Of a stretch of 64,000 nucleotides of DNA, positions 34,862 through 46,574 are shown one piece after another. Numbering within the stretch: the first letter of the stretch is position 1; the number at the start of each line of letters is the position of its first letter. The translations under genes were made by a program, and so were the position numbers. The stretch lies in NCBI GenBank assembly GCA_963705495.1, contig CAVPJQ010000025.1, forward strand, positions 159,952 through 223,951, written 5' to 3'. The notes beneath the pieces were generated by a model. It did not search any database, was not told the origin of the DNA, and was given only the letters and a program-made list of their open reading frames with translations. This stretch comes from DATBVX01 sp963705495. GTDB lineage: Bacteria > Pseudomonadota > Gammaproteobacteria > Steroidobacterales > Steroidobacteraceae.

Positions 34862-36157
34862 ATGCCAGCGAAGAAACGGGCGCAACCGATGCGATCGAAG
34901 CCTCGCAATGCCTTCTATGCGCAGTCGGGGGGCGTTTCCGCCGTCATCAACGCTTCGGCGTGCGGCGTGATCGAAGCTGCACGCAAGGCGCGCGGGCATA
35001 TCGGCAAGCTGTACGCAGGCCGCGATGGAATCGTCGGCGCGCTCACGGAGGACCTGATCGATGTCGGTAAGGAGAGTGCCGCGACCATCGCGGGGCTCAA
35101 GCACACGCCGGGCGGCGCGTTCGGATCGGCGCGCTACAAGCTCAAGGGCCTCGACAAGAACAAGGCCGAGTATGAGCGGCTCATCGAGGTCTTCCGTGCG
35201 CATGACATCGGCTTCTTCTTCTACAACGGCGGCAACGACTCGATGGACACCGCGCACAAGGTGTCCCAGATCGGCGCGCAACTCGGCTACCCCGTAACCT
35301 GCATCGGTGTGCCGAAGACCGTCGATAACGATCTCCCGCACACGGATTGCTGCCCCGGTTTCGGATCCGTCGCGAAGTATGTGGCGGTATCGACGCGCGA
35401 AGCCGCGCTCGACGTGGCGTCGATGGCGCGCACCTCGACCAAGGTTTTCGTGCTCGAAGTGATGGGCCGGCATGCCGGGTGGATCGCGGCTGCGGGCGGA
35501 TTGGCGGGTTCGAGGCCCGGGGATCCGCCACACATCATCCTGTTCCCGGAAATCCCGTTCGAAGAGGACAGGTTTCTGGCTCGCGTCAAACAGTGTGTGA
35601 CTGATTACGGTTACTGCGTGATCGTCGTCTCCGAGGGGGCGGCCACTGCGGATGGCAGGTTCCTCGCCGAAGCGGGCACCAAGGACGCGTTCGGTCACAC
35701 GCAACTCGGCGGCGTCGGTCCGGTGATCGCGGAGCTCATCAAGCGCAATCTCGGGTTGAAGTATCACTGGGCGGTCGCGGACTACCTGCAACGTTCGGCG
35801 CGCCATATCGCCTCCAGGGTGGACGTTCTGCAGGCGTATGCCGTGGGCAAGGCCGCAGTCGAATTCGCCGTGAAGGGCATGAATGCGGTGATGCCCACCA
35901 TCGTGCGCAAGTCTCATCGCCCGTATCGCTGGTCGATCGGCCACGTGCCACTCGAAGCGGTCGCCAACCAGGAAAAGAAGGTGCCGCGCGACTACATCAC
36001 CGAGAATGGATTCGGGATTACGGCCGCCTGCCGCCGCTACCTCGAGCCGTTGATCGCAGGCGAGGATTACCCGCCGTATCGCAACGGTTTGCCGGTGTAT
36101 GTCGAGATCAAGGGCGCCGCCGTCCCGCGCAAGCTCGGCATCCCGTTTGTGCTATAG
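34862..36157 (+). CDS. pfp: Pyrophosphate-dependent 6-phosphofructokinase
   Basis: A 431-residue PFK that would phosphorylate fructose 6-phosphate reversibly with PPi. The sequence PKTVDND carries Lys where ATP-PFKs have Gly (PGTIDND), the residue that selects PPi, and GGNDSMDT stands for the usual GGDDS. The family motif MGRHAGWIA is present. It precedes the proton-pumping pyrophosphatase by 79 bases, which ties pyrophosphate use to glycolysis. GAGCCAGCC precedes the ATG. Confidence 0.9.
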   Translation: MPAKKRAQPMRSKPRNAFYAQSGGVSAVINASACGVIEAARKARGHIGKLYAGRDGIVGALTEDLIDVGKESAATIAGLKHTPGGAFGSARYKLKGLDKNKAEYERLIEVFRAHDIGFFFYNGGNDSMDTAHKVSQIGAQLGYPVTCIGVPKTVDNDLPHTDCCPGFGSVAKYVAVSTREAALDVASMARTSTKVFVLEVMGRHAGWIAAAGGLAGSRPGDPPHIILFPEIPFEEDRFLARVKQCVTDYGYCVIVVSEGAATADGRFLAEAGTKDAFGHTQLGGVGPVIAELIKRNLGLKYHWAVADYLQRSARHIASRVDVLQAYAVGKAAVEFAVKGMNAVMPTIVRKSHRPYRWSIGHVPLEAVANQEKKVPRDYITENGFGITAACRRYLEPLIAGEDYPPYRNGLPVYVEIKGAAVPRKLGIPFVL

Positions 36158-36236
36158 TTCCGCCCCTTTTTTGGGGCTGCGGCCCGCCGCGCCTCATCCA
36201 TAGATAAAACAAGTTCCTGATTCCGGGAGAGTTCTT

Positions 36237-38273
<2,037 letters not shown>

Positions 38274-38287
38274 CGAAGCTGCGGCCG

Positions 38288-40573
38288 TCAGCTGGCGAGC
38301 AGCGGCTGCGGGCGCGCGATCAGGTAGCCCTGCACAAAGTCGACGCCCATCTTGCGGGCGGCATCGAGTGCCGCCTCATCTTCGACCTGCTCCGCAACGA
38401 CTCTGAAGTTCAGGGTGCGCGCGAGCTTGATCATCGCGGTCACCATCGCCTGGTTCACCGAGTCGCGCGCCAGGTTGCGGATGAATGAGCCGTCTATCTT
38501 CAGATAGTCCATGGTCAGGTTCTTGAGATTCGAGAAACTGCCCATGCCGCGCCCGAAGTCATCGAGCGCGAACTGGCAACCCATGCCGTGCAGGACGCCG
38601 ATGAAGCGGCGCGCGTGATCGATGTTGGCGATCACGGAATTCTCCGTGACCTCAAAACACACCTGCGTCGGAGCAACACCGGTGCGGTCCAGGCAGTCGA
38701 CCACGAACTCCAGGAACTGGGTGTCGCCGAGCGTCTGGCCAGAGATGTTGATCGCGATGCTGTTCTCCGCTGGCAGGCGCACTGCCCCGCCACCCAGTGC
38801 GGAAAGGGCCGTCTGCACCACCCAGCGGTCGACTAGTGACATCAGGCGGTAGCGCTCGGCCGCGCGCAGGAACTCTGTTGGACTGGCTTGCTCGCCGTTT
38901 TCATCCTTGAGCCGCACCAGTACTTCCAGCGCCGGGCCGTCGTGCACCTCACTGTTGGCCGGAACGATGGGCTGCGCGTACAGCTCGAAGCGGTTCTCCT
39001 TCAGCGCCGTTTGCAGTTTCTGCAGCCAGTGGATCTCGCCCCGGTGCCGCGCCACGGCTTCATCGCGCGCGGAGTACACGTTGACGCGCGTGCCCTGCTG
39101 TTTGGCGACATAGCAGGCCGAGTCGGCCGCACCCAGCAGCTCGTCGGTCGAGCCGCTCTCGCGCCCCATCTCCACGAGACCGATGCTGATGTCGATGTTG
39201 AAGATCTTGTCCTTCCACACGAATCGATAGTCGGTCACGGCACGACAGACATCGTCGGCAATCTGGCGCGCCTTCTCGAGCGGGCATCCGATCAACAGCA
39301 TCGCGAACTCATCGCCGCCGATGCGCGCCACCGTGTCGGAGTCTCGTACCGCATCCTTGAGCAGCGCCGCGACCTCGCGCAGCATGTTGTCGCCGGCCAG
39401 GTGCCCGCAGCTGTCGTTTACGACCTTGAAGCGATCCAGATCCAGATAGCAGAGCACGTGCGACGCTTCACCGGCACGCGCGCTGTCGAGCGCCTCCTGC
39501 AGACGCCGCTCGAATTCACGTCGATTGACGAGGCCCGTGAGCGCATCGTGGCTCGCCTGGTAGGACATCTGGCGTGCGAGCCCGCGTTGCTCGGAGACAT
39601 CGTGCAGCACCACGGCAGCGCCGATCACCTCGTTCTGGACGTTGTGGAGCGGGGAGACGCTGAGCTCGATGTAGTGCTCCTCGCCGGTGCCGCGGGCGAG
39701 GAGCAGCGCCTTGCGCCCCAGCGACACGCGCGCGCCGCTCGCCAGGCACTGACGAACCGGGTCCGCCAGCGATTGCCGGTCGGTCTCGCTCACAAGACTT
39801 ACGATGTCATCGAGTCCGTGGCCCATGGCCTGCATCGCGGTCGTGCCAGTGAATCTTTCGGCCGCCTCGTTCATATAGTCGATCCGGCCGCGCTTGTCGG
39901 TCGTGATCACGCCCTCGCCGATCGACTGCAGCGTCGCCAGCGCGCGCGAACGCTCCTGTTCCGGTGCGCTGGCCCCGCGGCGTGGTGTCATCTCCACAGC
40001 AGTGATCAGGAGCGTCGGTTCGCCGGCGGAATCGATCAACGAGCCCGAGAGCTCAAGACGACTGACCTGGCCTTGCGCACCAACCAGCTCGATTTCGTAG
40101 CGCTGGGCGGCAGGCTCCCCCGCCAGCATGCGACGGGTGTTTTCACGCACGAGCTCGACGTAATCAGACGGAACCAGCTCGTCGAGCCTGCGCCCGCTCA
40201 GCTCCTGCGCGCTCAACCCGGTGAGTGCAGCGAAGCGTGAATTCGCGTGTACGATCGTTTCGCGGTGCAGGATGACCGCTTCGTGGACCGACTCGACGAG
40301 GCGGTGAAACAGAGGATCGCGCTCCTGCAGCTTCTGGCCGCCGGAATCGAGGCGACTGAGCAATTGATTGATCGAGGAGGCCGCGCTCGCGATGCGTGGT
40401 TGCTCCGAATCCTGCTCGAGTCGTTCGTCGAAGCGACTGGCCGCTGCGATGCGGGTCAGCTTTTCGGTCAACGCATCGAGCGCACGCAACTCCCGGCGCT
40501 TGTGCAGATACAATGCCAACGCGCCGGCTGCTATCAAACCCAGGGCCAGCGTGAGAATTACAAGCGTTGGCAT
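38288..40573 (-). CDS. Membrane PAS-PAS-GGDEF-EAL cyclic-di-GMP enzyme
   Basis: A 761-residue protein with one amino-terminal transmembrane helix (about 2-23), two PAS domains (about 85-195 and 205-325), a GGDEF domain (intact GGDEF 419-423) with a product-inhibition I-site RxxD (410-413), and an EAL domain (about 510-757). The first EAL motif reads EVL (Glu550), a tolerated variant; the later DDFGRGMGSF, YLKIDGSF and EQVE motifs are present. Both synthesis and breakdown of c-di-GMP are plausible. The PAS domains suggest a redox or ligand cue. It ends convergent with hppA. Confidence 0.92.
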   Translation of the reverse strand: MPTLVILTLALGLIAAGALALYLHKRRELRALDALTEKLTRIAAASRFDERLEQDSEQPRIASAASSINQLLSRLDSGGQKLQERDPLFHRLVESVHEAVILHRETIVHANSRFAALTGLSAQELSGRRLDELVPSDYVELVRENTRRMLAGEPAAQRYEIELVGAQGQVSRLELSGSLIDSAGEPTLLITAVEMTPRRGASAPEQERSRALATLQSIGEGVITTDKRGRIDYMNEAAERFTGTTAMQAMGHGLDDIVSLVSETDRQSLADPVRQCLASGARVSLGRKALLLARGTGEEHYIELSVSPLHNVQNEVIGAAVVLHDVSEQRGLARQMSYQASHDALTGLVNRREFERRLQEALDSARAGEASHVLCYLDLDRFKVVNDSCGHLAGDNMLREVAALLKDAVRDSDTVARIGGDEFAMLLIGCPLEKARQIADDVCRAVTDYRFVWKDKIFNIDISIGLVEMGRESGSTDELLGAADSACYVAKQQGTRVNVYSARDEAVARHRGEIHWLQKLQTALKENRFELYAQPIVPANSEVHDGPALEVLVRLKDENGEQASPTEFLRAAERYRLMSLVDRWVVQTALSALGGGAVRLPAENSIAINISGQTLGDTQFLEFVVDCLDRTGVAPTQVCFEVTENSVIANIDHARRFIGVLHGMGCQFALDDFGRGMGSFSNLKNLTMDYLKIDGSFIRNLARDSVNQAMVTAMIKLARTLNFRVVAEQVEDEAALDAARKMGVDFVQGYLIARPQPLLAS

Positions 40574-40846
40574 GTCGATTCTGGGGAGCCTTCCGATCCC
40601 GAGGCCCTGGCTGACCTCTGTGACATCCGGGAGTAGTGGTGGCGCGTTGCTACGTCTTGTTCTGGCGCGCTCTTCTGGTCACAAGGATAGCCGATGGCCC
40701 CCTCGGGCCTGCCTGCTTTTGACCATAATGGTTGAGTTTCGGTGTGGCACCGCGCTTGTTTGACCCTATGAAACTCCGTAACCTGTGCAACCTTCTTCGA
40801 GGCCGGGCGCAGGTTTACAGGGGCCCGGATTCCATCGACACGAATC

Positions 40847-41498
40847 ATGAACGTCGAAATTGCGCGCAGGCAAATGATCGAGCAACAGGTGCGTGCCTGG
40901 GAGGTGCTCGACGAGCGTGTTTTGGGAGCCCTTGCCCAAGTACGCCGCGAATTGTTCACGCCCGAAGCGTTCCGCGAGCTTGCCTTCGCGGACACGCAGA
41001 TCCCGATCGGGCACGGACAATTCATGCTCGCACCTAAGGTGGAAGGTCGATTTCTGCAGGCGCTCGAGCTCGATCCGGCCGACGACGTACTCGAGATCGG
41101 CACCGGGAGCGGCTTTTTCGCGGCGTGCCTGGCGCGACTCGGGCGCAAGTGTGCACAGCGTCGAGATCTTCGCGGACCTGTGCGAGTTTGCGAAGGAAAA
41201 CCTGCGTGCCTCAGGCGTCAGCGGAGTACAGGTTGAAGCTCAGGACGCCATGACGCTCGATGACTCACGACGCTACGACGCGATTGCGGTGACCGGCTCC
41301 TTGCCCGTCTACGATCGCCGCTTCGAGCGCGCCCTCGAGATCGGCGGTCGGTTGGTGGTCGTCGTAGGGGAATCCCCGGTGATGGAAGCGCGCCTGATCC
41401 GCCGTGCTTCTGAGACTCAGTGGGTGCAGGAGAGCCTGTTCGAGACGGTGATCGAGCCGCTGATCAACGCATCGCAACCGCCACGCTTTCTGTTTTGA
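40847..41498 (+). pseudogene. pcm: Protein-L-isoaspartate O-methyltransferase, frameshifted
   Basis: Pcm repairs isoaspartyl residues using SAM. The first frame holds RRQMIEQQVRAWEVLD and the SAM motif VLEIGTGSGFFAA, then the frame changes at the GGG around 41141-41144; one G too many explains it, since the other frame continues HSVEIFADLCEFAKENL to a normal end at 41498. The total would be about 216 residues. It sits before the rhodanese and tolC genes as in related bacteria. A single-base sequence error is at least as likely as true loss. Confidence 0.82.
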
Positions 41499-41501
41499 GT
41501 C

Positions 41502-41816
41502 ATGGTGGGCGAAATCACGCCGACGCAATTTCAGGTACGCCGCGCTGCGGGCGCCGTGCTTCTCGATGTGCGCGAGGACTGGGAGCTGAAGGTCGCGAGT
41601 GTCCCGGACGTCGTCCACATACCAATGGGCCAGGTCCGCGATCGCATCAAGGAACTCGACCCGGAGCGCGAGACTGTCGTCATTTGCCGCTCGGGCCGTC
41701 GCAGCCTCGAAGTTGCGCGATTTCTCGAACAACAGGGATTCAAGTCGGTCGCCAATCTCACCGGAGGCATCCTTGCCTGGTCACGAGAGCTCGACCCCTC
41801 GATTCCCGAATATTGA
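41502..41816 (+). CDS. Rhodanese-like sulfurtransferase (GlpE type)
   Basis: A 104-residue single rhodanese domain. LLDVREDWE, the active loop CRSGRRS with the catalytic Cys, and the end NLTGGILAWS are typical. Such proteins move sulfane sulfur to cyanide or thiols. The start is 3 bases after the pcm stop; pcm-rhodanese-tolC is a recurrent order. Confidence 0.9.
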   Translation: MVGEITPTQFQVRRAAGAVLLDVREDWELKVASVPDVVHIPMGQVRDRIKELDPERETVVICRSGRRSLEVARFLEQQGFKSVANLTGGILAWSRELDPSIPEY

Positions 41817-41929
41817 ACAAATTCATCACTGCGGATGTCCGACGCGCCTTGTCGGGTATTGCTGGGTGATATAGTCTTATACAACACTAGTTGTCCTTGG
41901 GGACTGCCAGGTTCAAGAAGGGGAACCGG

Positions 41930-43441
41930 ATGAACGGACCAACTCGCGCTGCGATCTCTGTGCTGGCCATCATGCTTGTCCCGCCAGTTGCATATACCGC
42001 TGATTTACTTGAGGTTTATCAGCGCGCCGCGCAGAACGACCCGCTCGTGAGGGAGGCGGAGGCGAATCGGCTGGCGGCACTCGAGGCGAAACCTCGGGCC
42101 CTGAGTCAACTGCTCCCGCAGGTCGTGGCACTCGGCAGCCTCGGCAGGACTGAACGGGACGGCGGGTCAACGTTCCCGCAGCGCTTCACGGACACTGCCG
42201 GCAACGTCGCCATTATCAACGTTCCGACAACCCAGGAATCGGAGGCGGACACGACGCAGTACGAGTTCCGTCTCACCCAGTCGGTGTTCCGCTGGGATCG
42301 CTGGATGACGCTGAAGCAGGCCGACGCACAGGTGGCGCAGGCCGAGGCGAACTACGTGGTCGCGCAGCAGGACCTGCTGGTGCGCACTGCCGAGCGATAT
42401 TTCGACGTGCTTGCCGGAGAGGATACGTTGCAGGCTGCGACGACAGCGCGTGATGCCATCTCGCGCCAGCTCGAGCAGGCCAACAAGCGCTTCGAGGTCG
42501 GTCTCATCGCGATCACCGACGTGCAGGAAGCGAAGGCCGCGTTCGACAATGCGAATGCGGTGGTGATCGCTTCGAAGCGTTCGCTCGCCAGTGCGCACGA
42601 ACAATTGCGCGAACTGACCGGCGATCCCTTCGAGTCGCTCTCCAAGCTCTCCGAAGCGATGCCCCTCAGGTCGCCGGACCCGCAGGACGAGGAGCAGTGG
42701 GTCAAGACCGCGATGGACCAGAACTCGGGCCTGATTTCGAGCCGCCTCGCCGCCGAAATCGCGCGCGATACGATTTCGATCCGACGCGGCGGACATCTGC
42801 CGTCGCTCGACCTGGTGGCGAGCCACTCGGACTTCGACAGCAACGAGACCACCACCACGGTGGATGTCACCTCCAACACTTCGCTCCGGGGTCCGACCGA
42901 CTCCAATTTCACGGACGATACGATTTCCCTGCAGCTCAATTTCCCGATTTATAGCGGCGGCGCCGTGAATTCCAGCGTGCGTGAGGCAGTTTACCTGCAT
43001 CGCGCCGCGCGCGAGCGCCTCGAGGCGACGGCCCGCTCGACAGAGCGCGAAACGCGCGATGCGTACCTCGGTGTGCTCTCCGAGCTTTCGCGCGTGCAGG
43101 CATTGCGACAGGCACTGGAGTCGAGCCGCACGGCGTTGCAGGCTACCGAGGCCGGCTATGAAGTCGGCACTCGCACTGCGGTTGACGTGCTCGACGCGCG
43201 ACGCCGGCTGGCGCAGGCCGAGACCGACTACGCGCGCAGCCGCTACGACTATCTGCTGAATGTGATTCGTCTGAAGCGCGCGGCCGGTACCCTGCAAGCG
43301 CAGGACATCGACGAGGTTAACCAGTGGCTAACTGCAACTGCGGCATCGCCCACTGTGCAGCCCCAGCCGATGCCACCGTCGTCGGGCACCAATCCGCAAA
43401 CACCGCCCTCCGAGCCGGTCACTCAGCCGCCCACGGGCTGA
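41930..43441 (+). CDS. tolC: Outer membrane efflux channel protein TolC
   Basis: A 503-residue outer-membrane factor for type I secretion and RND pumps. It has a signal peptide (about 8-22) and the two-fold repeat of the OEP family, each half with the long alpha-helical barrel hairpin and beta strands. The helical tips include the pattern R-x-x-Y-D-Y-L-L-N. The last 45 residues are Pro/Gln/Ser-rich and probably disordered. AAGAAGGGGAACCGG precedes the ATG at 41930. It is convergent with waaA. Confidence 0.9.
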   Translation: MNGPTRAAISVLAIMLVPPVAYTADLLEVYQRAAQNDPLVREAEANRLAALEAKPRALSQLLPQVVALGSLGRTERDGGSTFPQRFTDTAGNVAIINVPTTQESEADTTQYEFRLTQSVFRWDRWMTLKQADAQVAQAEANYVVAQQDLLVRTAERYFDVLAGEDTLQAATTARDAISRQLEQANKRFEVGLIAITDVQEAKAAFDNANAVVIASKRSLASAHEQLRELTGDPFESLSKLSEAMPLRSPDPQDEEQWVKTAMDQNSGLISSRLAAEIARDTISIRRGGHLPSLDLVASHSDFDSNETTTTVDVTSNTSLRGPTDSNFTDDTISLQLNFPIYSGGAVNSSVREAVYLHRAARERLEATARSTERETRDAYLGVLSELSRVQALRQALESSRTALQATEAGYEVGTRTAVDVLDARRRLAQAETDYARSRYDYLLNVIRLKRAAGTLQAQDIDEVNQWLTATAASPTVQPQPMPPSSGTNPQTPPSEPVTQPPTG

Positions 43442-43452
43442 TATCGCGGTTC

Positions 43453-44715
43453 TTACTGGCGCACCAGCGGGTCGATCAGATCCAGGAGGCGCCTCAGCGC
43501 GCCGCGATTCTCATCGAGCGCCCGACGGCCGACGTCGCCCATGCGTCGGCGTTCTGTCGGCTCCTCGAGCAACTTTGTCACCTGGGTCGCGAGCTCGTCG
43601 GCATCGTGCACCACGCGTGCGGCACCGACCTCGAGGAGCAGTCGCGCGGCATCTTCGCTGTTGAAGTTGTAGGGCCCGGTCAGTATCGGCACTCCAAGTG
43701 CCGCGGGTTCCAGCAGATTGTGCCCGCCGATCGGAACTAGGCTGCCGGCGACGAACGCGACGTCGGCAGCGGCGTAGAACGTCAGCAGCTCACCGAGTGT
43801 GTCGATCAGCCAGACTTCCGTCTCCGGTCGAACGCCGCCGCCGGCCCTGCGACTGACGAAGCGAAACGCACGTTTGCGCAGTGTGTTCGCAACCGACTCG
43901 AAGCGACTCGGGTGGCGTGGCACGAGCACGAGCAGGACGTTGCCGACTTGCTGTTGCACGCGCACGTGTGCGTCGAGCACTGCGTCTTCCTCGCCCTCGT
44001 GAGTGCTCCCGGCGATCCATACTTGGCGGTCAGGCGCTTGCAGCTCGCGCAGTTGTTTCCCCGCCGCTGCCACTCCCTCCGGCAACTCGAAATCGAACTT
44101 GATGTTGCCAATCACGTGTGTACGGCGTGGGTTGGCACCGATCGACTTGAAGCGCTGCGCGTCGTTCTCGCTCTGAGCCGCGATGACGATGCCGTGCGAC
44201 AACGTTTGCCGGAACAGACTCACGAGCAGGCGATATCGCCCCACTGATCGTGGCGAGATACGCGCGCTCGCCAGCACCAGGGGTACGCTTCGTCTTCCGC
44301 ATTCGCGATACAGGTTCGGCCACAGCTCCGTCTCGAGAATTACTGCGAGCCGTGGCCGGGCGCGGTCAAAGAAGCGGCGCACGCAGCCAGGCAGGTCGTA
44401 CGGGGCAAACCGGACATGGACGTCCTCGCCGAAGAGACTCCGGCCACGCAGCGCCCCGGTCGGCGTGATCGTCGTCAGCACCAACGGCATGTGCGGGTAG
44501 CGGGATCGAAGTGCGCGCACCAGCGGTGCCGCGGCCTGAACTTCTCCCATCGATACCGCGTGCACCCAGATGGTCGCCGTCGTCTCGCGGCGCCCGAAGC
44601 CGAAGCGCTCATTGAGATTCTTCCAATAGCTTCGGTCCTTGAAACCACGCCACAGCACGGTCGCAAAGGCAAATGGCACCAGCAGGTACGCGAGCGCGAT
44701 GTAGATGAAGCGCAT
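43453..44715 (-). CDS. waaA: 3-deoxy-D-manno-octulosonic acid transferase
   Basis: WaaA adds Kdo to lipid IVA on the inner face of the cytoplasmic membrane. The 420-residue GT30 enzyme has an amino-terminal membrane segment (about 3-22), the catalytic region WVHAVSMGEV with its conserved Glu, FAPYDLPGC, and the donor end GGHNLLEPAALGVP. kdkA starts 2 bases upstream in the same direction. Whether it adds one or two Kdo units is not readable from sequence, but the kdkA neighbour points to one. Confidence 0.94.
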   Translation of the reverse strand: MRFIYIALAYLLVPFAFATVLWRGFKDRSYWKNLNERFGFGRRETTATIWVHAVSMGEVQAAAPLVRALRSRYPHMPLVLTTITPTGALRGRSLFGEDVHVRFAPYDLPGCVRRFFDRARPRLAVILETELWPNLYRECGRRSVPLVLASARISPRSVGRYRLLVSLFRQTLSHGIVIAAQSENDAQRFKSIGANPRRTHVIGNIKFDFELPEGVAAAGKQLRELQAPDRQVWIAGSTHEGEEDAVLDAHVRVQQQVGNVLLVLVPRHPSRFESVANTLRKRAFRFVSRRAGGGVRPETEVWLIDTLGELLTFYAAADVAFVAGSLVPIGGHNLLEPAALGVPILTGPYNFNSEDAARLLLEVGAARVVHDADELATQVTKLLEEPTERRRMGDVGRRALDENRGALRRLLDLIDPLVRQ

Positions 44716-44717
44716 GC

Positions 44718-45422
44718 TCAGCGCATCCCCGCCCGGCTCGTCACCTCGGCATCGTCGTAGCCTTCCGCAATTGCGCTCCAGGTGCGCGAGTCGAGACGAT
44801 CCGCGGGCAGGTCGCGGCAGATCTTGAGCAGTGAGCGCTTCAGGCGCGCGAGATTGGCGATCCGCCAGGGTCCCGGCGCGCGGCGCGAGCCTCGATCGAA
44901 GTCGACCACGAAAACCTTGCCGTGATCATCGAGCAGAATATTGTGAGCGTTGAGATCGGCGTGGCGGGCGCCCGCGTCGTGAAAGCGACGAATGCATGCT
45001 CCTATCGCCTGCCAGACGGCGGCTGAAAGGGGCGCTTGCTGCAACAGGGAAGACAGCGGCTGGGCGTGGGCGATGCGCTCGGTGATCAGATCGCCGCGGT
45101 ACGTCAGAATGCCGCGACGGTACTGAGCTGCGACCGGAGCCGGAACCGGCAATCCCGCATCGTGCAAGTCACGCAGCAACTGCCATTCGCGAAACGGGCG
45201 CGTGCGCGCCGCGCCCGTCCACATGTAGCGATCCCGTGTCAGGCGCGCGATCCAGCCGCCGCGGCGATACTGTCGCAACACCCACTCGTGACCATCGGCC
45301 GTAATAAAGAAGGCTGCACCCCGGCCAGCGCTCGTCGCCGCAAGTGCGCCCGTGGCACGCCAGGCATCGACATCGAAGATCGCGGGGGTCGCGTTGCCCA
45401 CCCGGGAGACGTCATATAGCAT
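44718..45422 (-). CDS. kdkA: 3-deoxy-D-manno-octulosonic acid kinase
   Basis: KdkA phosphorylates Kdo at O-4. The 234-residue protein has the protein-kinase-like LPS kinase outline: WVLRQYRRGG, then the catalytic HADLNAHNILLD and the metal motif VVDFDRGSRR. The ATG at 45422 was chosen because MLYD starts the recognised domain; a longer frame beyond it lies over the divergent heptosyltransferase gene. The gene is 2 bases from waaA. Such enzymes are typical of bacteria with a single phosphorylated Kdo. Confidence 0.9.
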   Translation of the reverse strand: MLYDVSRVGNATPAIFDVDAWRATGALAATSAGRGAAFFITADGHEWVLRQYRRGGWIARLTRDRYMWTGAARTRPFREWQLLRDLHDAGLPVPAPVAAQYRRGILTYRGDLITERIAHAQPLSSLLQQAPLSAAVWQAIGACIRRFHDAGARHADLNAHNILLDDHGKVFVVDFDRGSRRAPGPWRIANLARLKRSLLKICRDLPADRLDSRTWSAIAEGYDDAEVTSRAGMR

Positions 45423-45443
45423 GGCGCCGTCTCGCGTCGGCAC

Positions 45444-46574
45444 GTGACGCACATCAGCAACCACCGAAGCGGGCGAAGCGCAACTCGCGGTCATTCGATT
45501 CCAGTGATTCTCTCCAAGCCCCCGCGCAATGTCTGCATCCTGAGGCTCTCGGCCATCGGCGATGTCTGTCACGTGCTGCCGGTGGTGCGAACGCTCCAGC
45601 AAGCCTGGCCGGACGCGCGCTTCACGTGGATCATCGGCAAGGTCGAAGCAAAGCTTCTTGGTCTCATTCAGGAGATCGAGTTTATCACCTTCGATAAGCG
45701 CCACGCGTTCCGGGATCTGAAGCACTTTCGTGTCTCGGTGCGCGAGCAGCGCTTCGACCTGCTGTTGCACATGCAGCTCGCTCTGCGCGCGAGCTTCCTC
45801 AGCAGCTATGTACGCGCGCCGGTCAAGCTCGGCTTCGATCGGGCGCGAGCACGCGAGTTGCAGTGGCTGTTCACTACGCATCGCATCGCGCCTCGTGCAC
45901 GTGAGCACGTGATGGACACCTTCTTCGCTTTTGCAGAGGCACTCGGTGCGCACGACCGCCTGCTGCGCTGGGGCATACCGCTGCCGGGGGACGCGCGCCA
46001 CTATGCCGCGCAGATCATCAACGACCAGCGACCGACGCTGGTCATCAGTCCCTGCTCGAGCCATGCACGGCGCAACTGGCGTCCGGAATACTACGCCCAG
46101 GTCGCCGAGCACGCGGCGCGTGTGCACTCCATGCGAGTCGTCCTGACGGGCGGCCCGACGAGCACCGAGCGAAATATGGCCCGGGCCATCGAGAGCGCGG
46201 CTCAACAGCCGCTCATCAACACGGTCGGCCGCGATACCCTGCCGCAGCTCCTGGCCCTCTTGCAGCGTGCTGACGTGCTGTTGAGCCCGGACTCCGGGCC
46301 GGTGCACATGGCGACCGCAGTCGGGACCCCGGTCATCGGTCTTTACGCCGCGACCAACCCGGAACGCAGTGGCCCGTATCTGAGCCGCTCGTGGTGCGTG
46401 AACAAGTACGATGAAGCGGCTCGCAAGTACCTCGGTCGCCCGGCGAGCGAAATTGCCTGGACCACCAAGATCGAGAAACCGGGCGTGATGGACCTCATCA
46501 AGCCCGAGGACGTGATGCGCAAGCTCGACAAGTTCATGAGTCAACGGGGCAAGCAGCCCAGGAAGTGGGCATGA
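45444..46574 (+). CDS. GT9 heptosyltransferase-family protein
   Basis: A GT9 enzyme (376 residues from the GTG at 45444; a later GTG at 45504 is also possible) with ILRLSAIGDVCHVLPVVRTL at the nucleotide-sugar end, the ISPCSSHARRNW segment, and SPDSGPVHMATAVGTPVIGLY in the donor site. It likely adds heptose to Kdo, like WaaC/OpsX. It is divergent from kdkA with just 21 bases between starts, and its stop overlaps the DUF6165 gene. Confidence 0.87.
   Translation: MTHISNHRSGRSATRGHSIPVILSKPPRNVCILRLSAIGDVCHVLPVVRTLQQAWPDARFTWIIGKVEAKLLGLIQEIEFITFDKRHAFRDLKHFRVSVREQRFDLLLHMQLALRASFLSSYVRAPVKLGFDRARARELQWLFTTHRIAPRAREHVMDTFFAFAEALGAHDRLLRWGIPLPGDARHYAAQIINDQRPTLVISPCSSHARRNWRPEYYAQVAEHAARVHSMRVVLTGGPTSTERNMARAIESAAQQPLINTVGRDTLPQLLALLQRADVLLSPDSGPVHMATAVGTPVIGLYAATNPERSGPYLSRSWCVNKYDEAARKYLGRPASEIAWTTKIEKPGVMDLIKPEDVMRKLDKFMSQRGKQPRKWA

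Noticed and set aside
36162..36177. GCCCC-T6-GGGGC hairpin after pfp as a terminator
   Set aside because: The T run is in the loop rather than after the stem, and the arms are only 5 bases, so it is a poor terminator.
38888..40240. A 450-codon open frame opposite the GGDEF-EAL gene
   Set aside because: Antisense shadow; no signal, ribosome site or domain.
41140..41150. Programmed frameshift in pcm
   Set aside because: No slippery heptamer with a following structure, and the family is not known to use frameshifting.
41881..41894. ACAAC-ACTA-GTTGT repeat before tolC as an operator
   Set aside because: Arms of 5 bases occur often by chance; no second copy or promoter geometry supports it.
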